Shown here: in pieces, positions 43,246 to 51,375 of the stretch
Numbering within the stretch: the stretch's first letter is position 1
Layout of the letters: each line of letters begins with the position of its first letter
Assembly (NCBI RefSeq): GCF_007747655.1
Contig: NZ_CP036274.1
Coordinates: forward strand, 3,472,001 to 3,536,000
From: Anatilimnocola aggregata
Lineage (GTDB): Bacteria; Planctomycetota; Planctomycetia; Pirellulales; Pirellulaceae
DNA length: 64,000 nt
Direction: 5' to 3'
Notes under the pieces: model-generated
Told to the model about the DNA's origin: nothing
Database searches by the model: none
What the model saw: the letters and a program-made list of their open reading frames with translations, nothing else
Position numbers and translations under genes: made by a program

Positions 43246-43305
43246 CCCCCGGAGAGTTCCGAACCAGCATTCGATGAAATCTCCGGGCGCTAACGCTTCC
43301 GGCTC
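43230..43305. repeat. REP-B palindromic element at a 3' end
   Basis: Left arm 43230-43254 and right arm 43281-43305 are inverted 25-base copies (core CTCCGGGCGCTAACGCTTCC). The left arm contains the stop codon TAG of the preceding 561-residue gene. The right arm ends 5 bases from the 3' end of the GrpB gene, so it sits between convergent genes. Confidence 0.85.
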
Positions 43306-43309
43306 ATCA

Positions 43310-43876
43310 TCAGGCGTCTGATTTGCCAACTTGCCACTCCGTGCGTTTCGCCCATTCTTCGGCAGGCAAGTAGATCAAATCGACGGCTGGGTCTTTCACG
43401 TCGGGATAAGTTTCCGGATCGCGCAACTCTTTCGCCAACCGGCGTTTCAGTTCGTCGTAGGCCGCGGCTATGGCCGGATGCGCACGCAGATAATCGCGAA
43501 ACAAGAGCGGATAGCGCTGATTTCGTCGGCCAGCGATACGCACGTGCGTATTCGTCGGCCGCTCTCCCACCGGTGCACGAAAGAACCATTTCTGCCAATC
43601 GGTTGCCGGCGATTCATCTCCCGGAGGTCGGTGGTCACCGGTGATGTGCGCTGCCTGCGCATAACCAAGCGCGAGCAAGCCTTGGCGGAGATCTTCGCTG
43701 AACTCGGCTGCGGTGATTTGCACGTCAATGACATCTTTGGCCGCCAGTCGTGGCACTGCGGTCGAGCCGATGTGATCGATCCGGAGTGCCAACTCGCTCA
43801 GCAGACAACGCAACTTGGTGGCGAGGCGTTGAAACTCAGCGGGCCACTCGGGGCGGTAGTCTACGATCTCGATCAT
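43310..43876 (-). CDS. GrpB/UPF0157 family protein
   Basis: A 188-residue GrpB-like protein, which belongs to the nucleotidyltransferase superfamily and is of unknown function. Signatures are IEIVDYRPEWPAEFQRLATKL, RIDHIGSTAVPRLAAKDVIDVQI (the HIGSTAVPGLxAKPxIDI motif), YPLLFRDYLRAHP and YDELKRRLAKEL. ATG 43876 begins the family sequence; the frame is open far upstream but that part overlaps the KASIII gene. The ketoacyl-synthase gene ends 2 bases upstream of this start (43879), so the two form a tight pair. Confidence 0.92.
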   Translation of the reverse strand: MIEIVDYRPEWPAEFQRLATKLRCLLSELALRIDHIGSTAVPRLAAKDVIDVQITAAEFSEDLRQGLLALGYAQAAHITGDHRPPGDESPATDWQKWFFRAPVGERPTNTHVRIAGRRNQRYPLLFRDYLRAHPAIAAAYDELKRRLAKELRDPETYPDVKDPAVDLIYLPAEEWAKRTEWQVGKSDA

Positions 43877-43878
43877 TG

Positions 43879-44991
43879 CTAGATCGTCGCGGCCAGTTGT
43901 TCGCCCGCGGGGCGCTGGGCGGGTTGCTTGCCGCTGTTGAGCGACTTCTGCCAATCGACGGCGAGCATGACGCAGTTGATGCCGCTGCCGATGCCGAGCA
44001 TGGCGACGTGCTCTTGGGGTTGGATGAAGCCTTGCTCGACGGCGAGGGCCATGGTGATGGGCAAGGCCACGCTGCCGGTGTTGCCGAGCCACGGGAACGT
44101 GCAGAAGTCGCGCTCGGGCGAAAGCTCCAGCGACTGCAGCATCATCTTGCGATGCGTACCTCCCACTTGATGACAAATGGAGCGATGCACGTCGTCGCTC
44201 GACCAGCCTGATTCGGCCATGAAGTCGAAGTAGGTCTCTTTGCCCGTCGCGAGACCACCGGCGAGCAGTTTTTCGCTATCGGTCTGCATCAGCAGGGCCG
44301 AACTGCCACCTTGATCTTGAATGCCACCTTCGCACAGCTTGTAGTGCTGCGAATGCGAGCGAACCGCGGCGGCCGTCAAGCGATTCTGCGTTTTGCTGAT
44401 GCTCTTATGTGTGAGCAACACAGCCGCGCTGGCGGAACCAATGGTGAGCGAAGCGATAGCCGACTTCACGGTTTCTCGCGTGAGGGACTGATCGGCATTG
44501 AGAGCCGCGATCGTACTCTCGACCAGATGCCGGCTATCTTCGGTGCCGACGACAAGTCCTGCGTCGATTTGCCCCAGTTCAATCAAGTTGGCAATCTGCA
44601 CCATGCCCGAGAGGAGCCCGAGGCAGGCATTGGAAACGTCGTACGTCTGGCAACGTTCGGGCAGGCCCAGGTGATGATGCACCCGGCAAGCAGTGGCCGG
44701 TTCGAGATAGTCGCGGCACACCGAGCCGTGAATGAGTGCGCCGATGCGCTGAGGATCGATGCCCGCATTCGCGATGGCCCGCTGGCCACTGACGATGCTC
44801 TGTTCGCTTGGCCGCATGCCGCGCGGCCACAGCCTGCGCTCGCGAATGCCGCTGATGAGTTCCAGCCGACCTTCCGGCAACCGCAGCCGCTGATAGAGCG
44901 GAGCGAGGCGAGTTTCGATTTCATCGCTCGACAGCACTTCGTCAGGGATCGAGTAACCGAAGGCTTCCAAGCAAACGTGCTGATAACGCAT
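43879..44991 (-). CDS. 3-oxoacyl-ACP synthase III-like condensing enzyme
   Basis: A 370-residue thiolase-fold enzyme. The catalytic triad is intact: Cys in DVSNACLGLLSG (C123), His in SICHQVGGTH (H274) and Asn in WLGNTGSVALP (N304), with the His-Asn spacing of 30 identical to FabH. It is about 50 residues longer than FabH, with an inserted region between Cys and His, resembling OleA or ketoacyl synthases of polyketide or hydrocarbon pathways. No oleBCD genes are in the window. ATG 44991 (MRYQHVCLEAFGY) is chosen because 'CLEAFGYxxPxE' is the family N-terminus. It probably condenses acyl thioesters; the acceptor is unknown. It is followed by GrpB without a gap. Confidence 0.87.
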   Translation of the reverse strand: MRYQHVCLEAFGYSIPDEVLSSDEIETRLAPLYQRLRLPEGRLELISGIRERRLWPRGMRPSEQSIVSGQRAIANAGIDPQRIGALIHGSVCRDYLEPATACRVHHHLGLPERCQTYDVSNACLGLLSGMVQIANLIELGQIDAGLVVGTEDSRHLVESTIAALNADQSLTRETVKSAIASLTIGSASAAVLLTHKSISKTQNRLTAAAVRSHSQHYKLCEGGIQDQGGSSALLMQTDSEKLLAGGLATGKETYFDFMAESGWSSDDVHRSICHQVGGTHRKMMLQSLELSPERDFCTFPWLGNTGSVALPITMALAVEQGFIQPQEHVAMLGIGSGINCVMLAVDWQKSLNSGKQPAQRPAGEQLAATI

Positions 44992-45165
44992 GACGGTCCA
45001 GAGTAAGCGATTCGTATTCAGGAAACCCGAAGCGTCAGTAAGGATTAATCGCCGCAGGACGCTCGTCTTTATTATCGCCTGTCGTACAACTTGGTAAATG
45101 GCCGATTCCCTGGCATTGCCGAACATTTACACGCTGGAAACATAGATCTGGCTGGCGGCGGCGGC

Positions 45166-46236
45166 CTACTTCGAGCCAATCGGCAGCAAGGCTGGCGTGG
45201 AACGCCGCAGTTGTCCGCAGGCAGCGTCGATCTCGGCACCCTTCCGCTGGCGGAACTTGATGTTGATGCCCCCTTCGAGCAGGATGTCGCGAAAGCGATT
45301 CACGGCCGAGGCAGAAGGAGTTTGATACGGCAGCCCGGCGACCGGATTGTAAGGAATCACGTTCAAGAGGGCGGTCCGCTTGGCGAGCAGCGCGACGAGT
45401 TGCTTTGCATGTTGAGGCTGGTCGTTGATGCCGGCCAGCAACACGTATTCGAACGTCAAGCGGCGGCCCGAGACTTCGAAGTATCGATCGGCGGCGGCAA
45501 TCACTTCGTCGAGGCCAATATTCTTATTCACCGGCACAATCTGATTGCGTAGTTCGTCGTTCGGTGCGTGCAGCGAAACCGCCAGATGATAGCGAGCGTT
45601 CCGTTCGCACAGTTGATGCAACTGCTTCGGCAGGCCGACGGTCGAAATCGTAATTCGCCGATGGCTGATTCCCAGTCCATCATCGGCTGAAGCTTCATCG
45701 AGCGCGAGCAGGACATTATCGAGGTTGGCGAGGGGCTCCCCCATGCCCATGACGACGATGTGACTCAGCCGTTCTTCGGCCGGCAGCAAGCGTTGGAGGA
45801 GCAACATCTGCTCGATGATTTCTGCAGCCGTCAGATTGCGATCGACGCCGTCGAGTCCGCTGGCGCAGAAGACGCAGCCCATCGCACAGCCCACCTGGCT
45901 GCTGATGCAAATGCTGCGGCGGTCGCCATCGCGGAGCAAGACGCACTCGATTCTTCCGGGTACTCCCGGCAAAGAACCGGCACCCGGTAACTCCAGCAGC
46001 AGTTTTTCGGTGCCATCCGCCGATTGCTGATGCTTCACCACCTGGGCCGTCCAGAGTTGCCAATCGGCGGCCAGTTCTTCCCGCAGCTTTTTCGGCAGGT
46101 CGTTCATCTCGCCGAAGTCTTTGGCGCGGCGTTCGAAGACCCATTTGCGAATTTGCGCGGCGCGATAGGCTGGATAGCCTTTTTCGGCGAGCCAGGACTT
46201 GAGCGGGGCAGGATTCGGGTCGAGCAGTGAGTGCAT
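45166..46236 (-). CDS. rlmN: 23S rRNA/tRNA A2503 C2-methyltransferase RlmN
   Basis: A 356-residue radical-SAM methyltransferase that methylates C2 of A2503 of 23S rRNA (and A37 of some tRNAs). The [4Fe-4S] motif CxxxCxxC is QVGCAMGCVFCASG (C117, C121, C124). The family segments RHIVVMGMGEPL (here HIVVMGMGEPLANLDNV), ISTVGLPK, YHLAVSLHAPND, FEYVLLAGINDQ and NVIPYNPVAG are present. The catalytic C-terminal cysteine is in IDAACGQLR (about C340). The normal length and intact motifs indicate an active enzyme. Confidence 0.98.
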   Translation of the reverse strand: MHSLLDPNPAPLKSWLAEKGYPAYRAAQIRKWVFERRAKDFGEMNDLPKKLREELAADWQLWTAQVVKHQQSADGTEKLLLELPGAGSLPGVPGRIECVLLRDGDRRSICISSQVGCAMGCVFCASGLDGVDRNLTAAEIIEQMLLLQRLLPAEERLSHIVVMGMGEPLANLDNVLLALDEASADDGLGISHRRITISTVGLPKQLHQLCERNARYHLAVSLHAPNDELRNQIVPVNKNIGLDEVIAAADRYFEVSGRRLTFEYVLLAGINDQPQHAKQLVALLAKRTALLNVIPYNPVAGLPYQTPSASAVNRFRDILLEGGINIKFRQRKGAEIDAACGQLRRSTPALLPIGSK

Positions 46237-46294
46237 CCCTCTATTCTGACACGCCGACCGGTTTTATCCCAGGGCTTAAATCTCCATCCGTAGT

Positions 46295-46338
46295 TCAGTC
46301 ACTCCGTGACTGAGTTAGCAGGGTTTCGGAGAAACCCT
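46295..46338. repeat. REP-A palindrome plus adjacent hairpin
   Basis: TCAGTCACTCCGTGACTGA (46295-46313) is a REP-A hairpin. It is followed by AGGGTTTCGGAGAAACCCT (46320-46338), a second perfect hairpin with a different stem. They lie between rlmN and the deoxyribosyltransferase-like gene, 2 bases from the latter's stop. Confidence 0.85.
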
Positions 46339-46340
46339 GA

Positions 46341-46784
46341 CTACGGAAGTGCGGCCTGAATTGCCGCGATTTTCTCGGCTAATTTGCCGCTGGCGAGATC
46401 TGCCTGAAAGCTTTCCAGGTCGGCGTAGACCGCATGGCTGCAGTATTTGATCGTCCAGTTCAGCACGAGCGGGCTGATGGCGATGACCACGCGGTTCGCC
46501 CGCCAGGCTTCCCACATTTCGATGGCGGTCCCCATCGAAGCCTCTGGCACGAAGGCAATCAGCACGTCGATTTGCCCGCAAAGCCGATTGTGGAACAGGA
46601 ACACTTCGCGGGCGCGATCCTCGGTGTAATCGAGCGACAACTGATGATCGGCCAGCGGGTCGTAGACTTCGGCCCCAGGCAAATGCTGCTCGAGCAACTG
46701 CCGCAGTTGACCGCGATAACCCTGATAGTGCATCACGGCCCCCAGATGCGAGCCCTGCATGATGCCAGCGAGAAAGATTCGCAC
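46341..46784 (-). CDS. Nucleoside 2-deoxyribosyltransferase-like protein
   Basis: A 147-residue protein read from GTG 46784 as MRIFLAGIMQGSHLGAVMHYQG. The fold-typical segments are IFLAGIMQGS (strand plus Gly loop), VYDPLADHQLS (substrate loop), and DVLIAFVPEASMGTAIEMWEAW (the Glu-containing helix of deoxyribosyltransferases and related DUF4406 proteins), followed by VVIAISPLVLNWTIKYCSH. A ribosome site, GGAG, lies 8 bases upstream of GTG. An ATG start 24 bases later would cut the first strand. It may hydrolyse or transfer nucleoside glycosidic bonds; specificity is unknown. Confidence 0.72.
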   Translation of the reverse strand: MRIFLAGIMQGSHLGAVMHYQGYRGQLRQLLEQHLPGAEVYDPLADHQLSLDYTEDRAREVFLFHNRLCGQIDVLIAFVPEASMGTAIEMWEAWRANRVVIAISPLVLNWTIKYCSHAVYADLESFQADLASGKLAEKIAAIQAALP

Positions 46785-46947
46785 GAACGACGCTCCTGTT
46801 TCACGGCCACTTGGAAGGCTGTCTATAATACCGGCCGAAGTGCGGAATGCGGAGTTCGGAATGCGAAGCAAAAAACTCTGCATGTCCACCGGCATTCGCA
46901 TTTCATTTCGCAATCCGAACTCCGAATTCCCCACTCGCAAGTCTGCC
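46785..46947. promoter_or_regulatory. Divergent region with TATAAT and inverted repeat
   Basis: A TATAAT (46824-46829, plus strand) has no good -35 partner. An inverted repeat follows: GCGGAGTTCGGAATGCGAA (about 46849-46867) is the reverse complement, with two mismatches, of TTCGCAATCCGAACTCCGAA (about 46906-46925). This is a potential leader hairpin for the M20 peptidase gene or a repeat element related to that at 5582-5697. Confidence 0.4.
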
Positions 46948-48153
46948 ATGGCAAAAAAGATCACCGCTACAGCCTCCCTTGCCCTCCCTTCTCCCGATCT
47001 CTCTCGCGCTGAAAGGCTGATCCTCGATCTGCTGGCCATTCCGGGCAAGAGTGGCGAAGAAGGGAAGGTCGCGGAGTTCATTCGCAAGCAATTGCTGGCA
47101 GCAGGGGCTGATGAAAAGGCGATCGTGTTCGATAACTCGAACCGCAGCACGCTCATCAAGGGTGAGATCGGCAACTTGATTTTTAAATTGCCCGGCACGA
47201 AGAAAGCTCCGCGACGGATGTTGTCGGCCCATATGGACACGGTGCCGATTTGCGTCGGTTGCCAGCCTATGGTCGAGGGGAATTATGTGAAGTCGGCCAA
47301 TCCGGTGACCGGTCTCGGCGGCGACGATCGCGCGGGAGTGGCCACGGTCTTAACCGCGGCGTTAGAAATCCTGCGCAACAAGTTGCCTCATCCGCCACTG
47401 ACGTTCTGCTGGTTCATTCAAGAAGAGATTGGCCTACAAGGTTCGCGCTGCTTGCAGGTGCCGCTGCTCGGCAAACCGGCGATGGCCTTCAATTGGGACG
47501 GCGGTGCAGCGGACAAATTGAACATCGGCGCGACTGGCGGCTACCGTATGGACATCAAGATCGATGGCCAGGCCAGCCATGCGGGCGTTGCTCCCGAGCG
47601 CGGCATCAGCGCGATCGCGATTGCTTCGATTGCGATTGCCGAACTGCAGCGCAACGGCTGGCATGGGTTGGTGGTTAAGGGAAAGAATCGCGGCACAAGC
47701 AACGTCGGCTTCATTCATGGCGGCGAAGCGACGAACGTCGTGACTGACCTCGTCACGCTCAAGGCTGAAGCCCGCAGCCACGATCCGAAGTTCCGCGCCA
47801 AGCTCATCAAGGAGATCGAACAAGCCTTCCAGCGCGCGGCCAAGGAAGTGACCAGCAGCGAAGGGAAACGCGGGAAGGTGACGATCGAAGGTCGCCTCGA
47901 TTACGAATCATTCAAACTCGCAACCGATTCCCCCTGCGTACAATTGGCTGGTGAGGCGGTGCGGGCGATTGGCCGCGAACCGATTCACGCTATCAGCAAT
48001 GGCGGCGTCGATGCCAACTGGACCAACCTGCATGGCATTCCCACGGTTACCCTGGGCTGCGGGCAGATGAACGTCCACATGACCAGCGAAATGCTGGACC
48101 TAAGCATGTATCGTGCTGCGTGTCAGATTGCCTTGCACCTGGCGACGGCATAA
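46948..48153 (+). CDS. M20 family metallopeptidase (peptidase T-like)
   Basis: A 401-residue cytosolic zinc peptidase/deacetylase. The metal-binding motifs are RRMLSAHMDTVPICVG (first His and Asp), GLGGDDRAGVATVLTA (bridging Asp), FCWFIQEEIGLQGSR (catalytic Glu pair), and NGGVDANWTNLHGIPTVTLGCG plus VHMTSE towards the end. Residues about 190-310 form the dimerisation domain (GQASHAGVAPERGISAIAIAS). The architecture is closest to PepT/peptidase-T-like tripeptidases. ATG 46948 (MAKKITATAS) is chosen because upstream sequence is hairpin repeat. It probably recycles peptides; it is monocistronic. Confidence 0.92.
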   Translation: MAKKITATASLALPSPDLSRAERLILDLLAIPGKSGEEGKVAEFIRKQLLAAGADEKAIVFDNSNRSTLIKGEIGNLIFKLPGTKKAPRRMLSAHMDTVPICVGCQPMVEGNYVKSANPVTGLGGDDRAGVATVLTAALEILRNKLPHPPLTFCWFIQEEIGLQGSRCLQVPLLGKPAMAFNWDGGAADKLNIGATGGYRMDIKIDGQASHAGVAPERGISAIAIASIAIAELQRNGWHGLVVKGKNRGTSNVGFIHGGEATNVVTDLVTLKAEARSHDPKFRAKLIKEIEQAFQRAAKEVTSSEGKRGKVTIEGRLDYESFKLATDSPCVQLAGEAVRAIGREPIHAISNGGVDANWTNLHGIPTVTLGCGQMNVHMTSEMLDLSMYRAACQIALHLATA

Positions 48154-48195
48154 CTCGCCCGGCGTGGTGGGCAGCAAAGGAAAAAGGGAATTGCC

Positions 48196-48501
48196 ATGAA
48201 CGTGGACGAAGAACTTTGCCTTTGCTTTCACATCACACGGCGGAAAGTCGTCAATTACATCCGTATTGAGAAGCCCAAGCGCCCGGCCCAGCTGGCCGAT
48301 TGTTTTGGAGCTGGCACTGGCTGCGGCTGGTGTCGCCCGTTTCTCGAACGGCTCTTCGAACAGGCGGTCCTCAAAGGAGAGACTGCCATCGATTTTCCCG
48401 ATGCGGCCGAATATGCGCAAATGCGGGCCAAATATGTCCGCGCCGGCGGTGGCACTCCGCCACCAGGGGCCACGCCCATCGATGAAGCCGAGACAGATTA
48501 G
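48196..48501 (+). CDS. BFD-like [2Fe-2S]-binding protein
   Basis: A 101-residue protein with the BFD-like [2Fe-2S] motif CxC-X32-CxxC: CLC (C8, C10) and GTGCGWC (C43, C46). FHITRRKVVNYIRIEKPKRPAQLADCFGAG lies between the two pairs, as in Bfd and NifU-type domains. The C-terminal half is a disordered Gly/Pro tail (GGGTPPPGATPIDEAE). In E. coli Bfd releases iron from bacterioferritin; here no bfr gene is adjacent, so the partner is unknown. A GGGAA-type ribosome site precedes ATG 48196. It lies 43 bases after the M20 gene and may share its transcript. Confidence 0.85.
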   Translation: MNVDEELCLCFHITRRKVVNYIRIEKPKRPAQLADCFGAGTGCGWCRPFLERLFEQAVLKGETAIDFPDAAEYAQMRAKYVRAGGGTPPPGATPIDEAETD

Positions 48502-48618
48502 CCAGAGTCAGCGGCGAAAATTCGCGGCCCCTTCCCAACTGGCAGTCGGGCACGATATTCGCTATGATTACGCCACAAACATTCCTTCCTCTCAATGGTC
48601 CCTTAGGGCATTTGGTCC

Positions 48619-48963
48619 ATGGCACGTAAAGTTATCAATCGCCGAGAGTTGCGTGAACAAAGTGATGCTGCTGAGGCGCGCGGAGCCGGAGCCGACGACG
48701 CGGAAGTCGAAGCCGTAGAAGGTGAAGAAGAGGGTGGGAAAGTCAAAAAGAAGAAAGCTGCTCCCAAACGGAAGAGCCGGGCAAAGAGCACCGAGCCTGC
48801 TCGCTTGAAGCTGTTCTGGGGCGTTTTCAATCAAGCCTCGAAGCGAATCGCCAAGTACGATTTCACCCAAAAGAAGCAGGCCGAAGCGAAGGCTGCTGAA
48901 CTTTCGGCTGGCGGTAAGAATCAGCACTTTGTGGCCAAGGTCAAGGAAGCCGTCGAAGAGTAA
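48619..48963 (+). CDS. Conserved small basic/acidic protein (unknown)
   Basis: A 114-residue protein. The N-terminal half is low-complexity: an acidic stretch DDAEVEAVEGEEEGGK followed by the basic VKKKKAAPKRKSRAKS. The C-terminal half, LKLFWGVFNQASKRIAKYDF and TQKKQAEAKAAELSAGG ending in KEAVEE, looks like a compact conserved domain with aromatic residues. It resembles small planctomycete proteins of unknown function, possibly nucleic-acid-associated because of the Lys run. ATG 48619, monocistronic. Confidence 0.75.
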   Translation: MARKVINRRELREQSDAAEARGAGADDAEVEAVEGEEEGGKVKKKKAAPKRKSRAKSTEPARLKLFWGVFNQASKRIAKYDFTQKKQAEAKAAELSAGGKNQHFVAKVKEAVEE

Positions 48964-49077
48964 AAACTTCGTCCTGCCAATTTGGGGCTCTTCTCTACTT
49001 GGAATTGCCCCGCGGTTGCTCCATAGTTGTGGCTCGTTGGACTTGTGAATTTTGTTCCAAGTACCGGAAAGCCTGCC

Positions 49078-50109
49078 ATGACTGACCGCCAGATTGTGCG
49101 TCCCAGCCGTCTCGATCTCGAATCTCCTGGCCGCCGCGACTACTGGGTCGCGCTCGAGCACGATAGTATCTGGGGCGATCATCTGTTGCCCCTGACCGTG
49201 TTTGTCGGCCCCGATTCCAAGCCGGGCGAAGGACTCCTCGCGACCGGTTCGAATCACGGTAACGAATACGAAGGACCCGTTGTCCTCAAGCATCTAATCC
49301 GCGAGATCAACCCAGCCGATGTGCTCGGCCGGATCATCTTGATTCCCGTCCTCAATCCAGCTGCGTTCCTCGCGGGGACGCGCGAAAGCACGCTCGATGA
49401 TGGCGTGAATCTCAATCGCGCGTTTGTCGATGGTGCGGGGGTCACCCCAGCGCTCGCGGGAATTACGCATCGCATTGCGGCGTTCGTGCGCGAGTACCTG
49501 TGGCCGCGCGTGCATGTCGTCCTCGATTTGCATTCCGGCGGCGAAGTCGCCCGCTTCGCCATTTGTGCCAATTATCATCCCGTCGACGATCCGCAGCTGG
49601 CCCGCAAGATTGAAGAAACCGCGCGCTGGTTCGGCACACCCGCGCTGATGGTCTATCAAAACGTCACCCCGGGTTTGCTTCCTAGCGAAGCGGAACGCCT
49701 GGGTAAGATCACGGTCGGCACCGAACTAGGCTGGGGCCGCGCGGTCTGCACCGAAGGTGTGCGCTATGGTCGTCAAGGCGTTTTGGCTGCGGCCATTCAT
49801 AACGGACAACTGCGCGGCACGATCGAGCCCATTGCCCATCATGCTGCTGGGACCCAGCGGAAATTGGAAATGGTCGATCGCGACTGTTTCACCGTAGCCC
49901 CTTTTGCCGGCCACTACGAACCGCTCCTCGATTGTGGTACGCCCGTAAAAAAAGGTCAGACCGTTGGTCTGCTCCACGACTTCGATCACATCGACGCCGA
50001 GCCTTGGCCCGCCCGCGCTGGGGTCGATGGCGTCGTGCTCGCGCAGGCCTGGGTTTCGCCCGTCCCGCGCGGGCAGCACATCGTCGTTGTCGGTCGCGAC
50101 ATTACCTGA
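49078..50109 (+). CDS. Succinylglutamate desuccinylase/aspartoacylase family protein
   Basis: A 343-residue zinc carboxypeptidase-like amidohydrolase. The metal site is in GLLATGSNHGNEYEGPVV (HxxE) and the third ligand in VVLDLHSGGEVARFA. IILIPVLNPAAF and LDDGVNLNRAFVDG (the NLNR motif) match the AspA/AstE and ectoine-catabolic DoeB group. A C-terminal beta domain (CFTVAPFAGHYEPLLDCGTPVKKGQTVGLLHDF, a biotinyl-like region at about 255-290) is typical of the subgroup. It removes an acyl group from an N-acyl amino acid. Its position just upstream of an enolase-superfamily gene (31 bases) suggests one catabolic operon. ATG 49078 is the start of the conserved sequence. Confidence 0.9.
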   Translation: MTDRQIVRPSRLDLESPGRRDYWVALEHDSIWGDHLLPLTVFVGPDSKPGEGLLATGSNHGNEYEGPVVLKHLIREINPADVLGRIILIPVLNPAAFLAGTRESTLDDGVNLNRAFVDGAGVTPALAGITHRIAAFVREYLWPRVHVVLDLHSGGEVARFAICANYHPVDDPQLARKIEETARWFGTPALMVYQNVTPGLLPSEAERLGKITVGTELGWGRAVCTEGVRYGRQGVLAAAIHNGQLRGTIEPIAHHAAGTQRKLEMVDRDCFTVAPFAGHYEPLLDCGTPVKKGQTVGLLHDFDHIDAEPWPARAGVDGVVLAQAWVSPVPRGQHIVVVGRDIT

Positions 50110-50140
50110 AAAATCCGCCTCACTCCCCTGCCCTACTCCT

Positions 50141-51262
50141 ATGAAAATCACCGAGATCGTCTGCCAGATCCTGCGCATCAAAACCGTCGAAGCAAAAACC
50201 GCCAGCAGTCAGGACTCGGTCCTCGTGCGAGTGCGCACGGACACCGGCTTGGAAGGAATCGGTGAAGCCGACTCTTCGCCCGAGATGGTCAAGGCGGTTA
50301 TCGACGCTCCCTTCAGCCACAATATTGCGACCGGCCTACGGCAACTCTTGATCGGCGAAAATCCGCTGGAGACCGAACGCCTCTGGCAAAAAATGTATCG
50401 CCGCACGATGTACGCCGGGCGACGATCCGTGCCGATCACCGCCATGGCTGCCATCGATATGGCGCTGTGGGATTTGAAAGGCAAACATTTTGGCGAGCCC
50501 ATTCACCGGCTGCTCGGCGGCAAGCAGCACGACAAGATCCTCGGCTATGCTTCGATCCTGTTCGGCAGGAACGGCGACGAGACTCAGCGAATTGCGGAGC
50601 GCTGGCGCGCGGCCGGCTATCACGCCGTAAAATTTGGTTGGGAGCCGATGGGCCAAAGCGAAGCCCTCGATCTCGACCTGGTGCGCGGCGCGCGAAAAGG
50701 TCTAGGGGACGATGGCACGCTGCTGATTGATGCGGGCTGTGTGTGGGACGCGCGGACGGCGCTGCAGCGGGCCCATTCGTTTGCCGAGTATCGCCCCGGT
50801 TGGTTGGAGGAAGCACTTCATCCCGATGACTACGAAGGTTATCGCTGGCTGCGCGATCGCTCGCCCGTGCCGATTGCAGCCGGCGAAGAGGAATGTGGCC
50901 GCCAGGCGTTCCGTCCGCTGATCGACGGCCGCTGCTTGGACGTTTATCAGGTCGACCTATCGCGCAACGGCTTCACCGACAGCCTGTACATTCGCCAGCG
51001 CGTAGAGGAAATCGGCGCGCGACTCTGCAATCACTGCTACACCAGTCCGGTCACTGTCGCCGCCAGTTTGCACTGGCTCAGCACCTGCCGCGATGCGTTT
51101 CTGTTTGAAGATTGCGTCGAAGATTCGCCCCTGCGTCACGAGCTAACGCACGAGAAGATCCAGACTGTCGACGGCTGGATTACCGTCCCCGATCGCCCCG
51201 GCCTCGGCGTGACGCTCGACGAAGACTTTGTGAAGCGAACGCTCATCTGCGAATCGCGCTGA
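50141..51262 (+). CDS. Enolase superfamily (mandelate racemase-like) enzyme
   Basis: A 373-residue enolase-superfamily protein. The capping domain (residues 1-120) contains GIGEADSSPEMVKAVIDAPF and MAAIDMALWDLKGKHFGEPIHRLLGG. In the barrel, the basic segment is YHAVKFGWEP, and the metal ligands are the Asp in LLIDAGCVWD, the Glu in WLEEALHPDDYEGY and the Glu in PIAAGEEECG. A His in RLCNHCYTSPV can be the second base. The Asp-Glu-Glu and His set points to the mandelate racemase subgroup of sugar-acid dehydratases or racemases. ATG 50141. It is downstream of the desuccinylase-like gene in a probable operon. The substrate is unknown. Confidence 0.9.
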   Translation: MKITEIVCQILRIKTVEAKTASSQDSVLVRVRTDTGLEGIGEADSSPEMVKAVIDAPFSHNIATGLRQLLIGENPLETERLWQKMYRRTMYAGRRSVPITAMAAIDMALWDLKGKHFGEPIHRLLGGKQHDKILGYASILFGRNGDETQRIAERWRAAGYHAVKFGWEPMGQSEALDLDLVRGARKGLGDDGTLLIDAGCVWDARTALQRAHSFAEYRPGWLEEALHPDDYEGYRWLRDRSPVPIAAGEEECGRQAFRPLIDGRCLDVYQVDLSRNGFTDSLYIRQRVEEIGARLCNHCYTSPVTVAASLHWLSTCRDAFLFEDCVEDSPLRHELTHEKIQTVDGWITVPDRPGLGVTLDEDFVKRTLICESR

Positions 51263-51276
51263 GGCGATTTACGTAG

Positions 51277-51375
51277 CTCAGTCACTCCGTGACTGAGACC
51301 ATTGCAAAATCGTCATCCAGGCTGAATTGTTGTGGCGGAAATATTAGCAGGGTTGCGAGTCATGGAATAACTCGC
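51277..51375. repeat. REP-A: two palindromes between convergent genes
   Basis: CTCAGTCACTCCGTGACTGA(G) (51277-51297) and GCGAGTCATGGAATAACTCG(C) (51355-51375) belong to the REP-A family. The second touches the stop codon of the ceramidase-like gene, so the gene ends in the repeat boundary (the TAG is part of the flanking CGTAGGCGAG). Confidence 0.85.

Noticed and set aside
46824-46829. TATAAT box upstream of the M20 gene
   Set aside because: No acceptable -35 element at the right distance; kept only as part of the intergenic description.
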